The notes under the pieces were generated by a model. That model did no database searches and had not been told where the DNA came from. It was given only the letters and a program-made list of their open reading frames with translations. From Owenweeksia sp. TMED14 (GTDB taxonomy: Bacteria > Bacteroidota > Bacteroidia > Flavobacteriales > Schleiferiaceae), in contig CATIRS010000032.1 in assembly GCA_949529985.1 (NCBI GenBank), forward strand, positions 62,001 through 126,000: a stretch of 64,000 bases of DNA. Direction: 5' to 3'. Shown here one piece after another: positions 62,450 to 64,000 of this stretch. Every line of letters starts with the position of its first letter. Position 1 is the first letter of the stretch. The position numbers and the translations under genes are program-made.

Positions 62450-63328
62450 ATGAAAGCATACCATCAGCTAATTCAACATGTTCTAGATAAAGGAGTTGAG
62501 AAAAAAGATCGTACAGGCACAGGAACGCTATCAGTCTTCGGTTATCAAATGCGATTTGATCTTTCGGAAGGTTTCCCATTGATTACGACAAAAAAATTAC
62601 ATTTAAAAAGCATACTACATGAACTTATATGGTTCATAAATGGTGATACAAATATTAGGTATCTATGCCAAAACGGAGTGAGGATTTGGGACGACTGGCC
62701 TTATGCTAAATACAAAGCATCAAATGAATTTAATGGAGAAGATATCCGTCAATTTGCGAAAAAAATATCGGAAGATTCTAAATTTGCAAATATCTGGGGG
62801 CAACTGGGTCCAGTTTATGGACATCAATGGAGAAACTGGCCAGGACCGAAAGGACCAGTAGATCAGTTGAAAAATGTTCTTGAAGATTTGCGCAATAATC
62901 CAGATTCTCGACGCCATATCGTCTCGGCATGGAATCCCGGTTATATCAATGAGATGGCACTTCCTCCTTGCCATTCTTTTTTTCAATTTTACGTTGCAAA
63001 TGGGAAATTAAGTTGTCAATTATATCAACGAAGTGCTGATATCTTCTTAGGTGTTCCTTTCAATATAGCATCCTACGCATTGCTTTTACATTTCATGGCT
63101 CACGATCTTAACCTTGAAGTTGGAGAATTTATACATACCCTAGGAGATGCTCATATCTACTCAAACCACCTAGACCAAGTAAGGCTTCAAATATTAAGAG
63201 AATTTAAGCCACTTCCTCAGATTAGTATAAATCCTGAACAAACCAACATGTTCAATATTTCATTTAAAGATGTATCATTAAATGACTATTCCCCGCACCC
63301 TCACATTCCAGGAATAGTAGCCGTTTAA
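62450..63328 (+). CDS. thyA: Thymidylate synthase
   Basis: Makes dTMP from dUMP using methylene-tetrahydrofolate, 292 aa. Motifs are [46 protein letters not shown], the [10 protein letters not shown] segment and the nucleophile Cys in [34 protein letters not shown] follows. The middle insert ([17 protein letters not shown]) makes it the longer ThyA form. The start is ATG at 62450, since the 21 bases of upstream frame lie within the transporter gene. It is followed by folA, which recycles its dihydrofolate product. Confidence 0.96.
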   Translation: MKAYHQLIQHVLDKGVEKKDRTGTGTLSVFGYQMRFDLSEGFPLITTKKLHLKSILHELIWFINGDTNIRYLCQNGVRIWDDWPYAKYKASNEFNGEDIRQFAKKISEDSKFANIWGQLGPVYGHQWRNWPGPKGPVDQLKNVLEDLRNNPDSRRHIVSAWNPGYINEMALPPCHSFFQFYVANGKLSCQLYQRSADIFLGVPFNIASYALLLHFMAHDLNLEVGEFIHTLGDAHIYSNHLDQVRLQILREFKPLPQISINPEQTNMFNISFKDVSLNDYSPHPHIPGIVAV

Positions 63329-63340
63329 GGTAGAGAAGAG

Positions 63341-63838
63341 ATGTTAACATTAATCGCAGCACATGACGAAAATCTATTGATTGGAGGATCCAATCAATTA
63401 CTTTGGCATTTACCAAAAGACTTAAAACGGTTTAAAAAGTTAACCTCAGGTCATCCTATAATTATGGGACGAAAAACTTTTGAGTCAATAGGACGTCCTC
63501 TACCTAATAGAACAAATATAGTAGTAACGAGAAATCTAAAATGGAACTTTGACGGTGTTTTGGTGGCGACTAGTATCGCTGACGCCATAGATATCGCCCA
63601 AAAACTTCATGATGATATATTTCTTATTGGCGGAGGGCAGCTTTACAGAGAAGGAATTTATTATTGCGATAAATTAGAAATAACAGAAGTACACGAAAAA
63701 TACCAAGGTGACACATGGTTATGCGACTATCGAAATGATTTTGTAGAGGTAAGTCGAGAAGCACTGGGAATTGATAACGAGCATGCTGTTGGCTTCTCTT
63801 TCGTTAAATACTTGCGTATCGTAGATCAGGGTATTTAA
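63341..63838 (+). CDS. folA: Dihydrofolate reductase
   Basis: NADPH-dependent reduction of dihydrofolate to tetrahydrofolate, 165 aa, a normal bacterial size. Motifs are LIAAHDENLLIGGSNQLLWHLPKDLKRFKK, GHPIIMGRKTFESIGRPLPNRTNIVVTR and FLIGGGQLYREGI. The catalytic acid is the Asp in LPKDLKRF. It starts 12 bases after thyA; this pairing is the usual dTMP-cycle arrangement. Its stop is 6 bases from the converging clpX stop. Confidence 0.96.
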   Translation: MLTLIAAHDENLLIGGSNQLLWHLPKDLKRFKKLTSGHPIIMGRKTFESIGRPLPNRTNIVVTRNLKWNFDGVLVATSIADAIDIAQKLHDDIFLIGGGQLYREGIYYCDKLEITEVHEKYQGDTWLCDYRNDFVEVSREALGIDNEHAVGFSFVKYLRIVDQGI

Positions 63839-63844
63839 CTTTCT

Positions 63845-64000
63845 TTATGCAGCCTTTAAATTATTGGCTTTAGAAATTTTTTCATCTACAAGAGCAACAT
63901 CAATAACCACTTTTTCTGGTAACTCAAACATAGCGTCTGTTAGTATTGCTTCGCAAATAGAACGCAATCCTCTTGCACCTAATTTATACTCTAGAGCTTT
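63845..64000 (-). CDS. clpX: ATP-dependent Clp protease ATP-binding subunit ClpX (partial, C-terminus only)
   Basis: The minus strand is open from base 64000 to a TAA at 63845, giving the last 51 residues of a protein. [29 protein letters not shown] matches the sensor-2/C-terminal small domain of ClpX, which unfolds substrates for ClpP. The rest of the gene lies beyond the window. HslU or ClpA could look similar in the GARGLR motif, but the DAMFELP continuation is ClpX-like. Confidence 0.85.
   Translation of the reverse strand, partial: KALEYKLGARGLRSICEAILTDAMFELPEKVVIDVALVDEKISKANNLKAA

Overview
The window is an AT-rich chromosomal segment from a member of the Bacteroidota, most likely a marine flavobacterial-type lineage. 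The evidence is: an alternative complex III (act) operon in Bacteroidota form; type IX secretion (T9SS) C-terminal sorting domains; a TonB-dependent receptor with a CarboxypepD_reg-like N-terminus; a PorV/PorQ-family barrel; DUF3098 next to ftsX; few Shine-Dalgarno sites; and repeated TAnnTTTG promoter -7 elements with TTG about 17-21 bp upstream. There are no insertion sequences, phage genes, CRISPR arrays or rRNA genes. Gene density is very high, and no gene-free stretch reaches 300 bases.

Layout. 1-7430 (minus): actABCDEF, the quinol:cytochrome c/HiPIP oxidoreductase replacing bc1, with actF cut by the window edge. 7579-12325: a SPOR-like protein, two rhodaneses, an S9 peptidase and a YebC-family regulator. 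12472-15268 (minus): an Fe-S block (mrp, nfu, FNR-type reductase, 2Fe-2S ferredoxin). 15312-18808: rlmN, a lineage-specific secreted protein and an outer-membrane barrel. 18841-22614 (minus): ftsX, DUF3098, uppP, truB, queA. 22685-29534: leuS, an M23 peptidase, tryptophan 2,3-dioxygenase and a PhoR/PhoB-like two-component system.

29774-45205 (plus) is the accessory part of the window. Seven tightly packed or overlapping genes encode a secreted endonuclease/exonuclease/phosphatase (EEP) enzyme with its catalytic residues, two large T9SS-type cargo proteins (one with OB-fold-like domains), a lipoprotein, a TonB-dependent receptor, a PorV-like barrel and an NHL-like lipoprotein. A stand-alone 1052-residue T9SS cargo follows, with a type-1 copper domain, lamin-tail domains and OB-like domains. 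Lamin-tail, OB and EEP domains occur together in known single-chain extracellular nucleases, so this may be a split surface system for extracellular nucleic acid or phosphate. That reading is an inference. It is the best candidate here for an undescribed system.

45267-64000 is mostly housekeeping: tRNA-Gly(GCC), mutS, a SpoU methyltransferase, an OmpA/TSP3 lipoprotein, folK, sppA, a YhhQ-type queuosine-precursor transporter, DUF2797, a GH3-family protein, a deoxynucleoside kinase, a K+-dependent-type membrane pyrophosphatase with an odd Cys/His tail, pdhB, etfBA, a DUF151-UVR protein, a CNT nucleoside transporter, thyA, folA and the end of clpX. The nucleoside transporter, deoxynucleoside kinase and thyA could use products of the secreted nuclease.

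Many start codons were set by the position of promoter -7 elements, signal peptides or stop/start overlaps, and often lie downstream of the longest possible frame.
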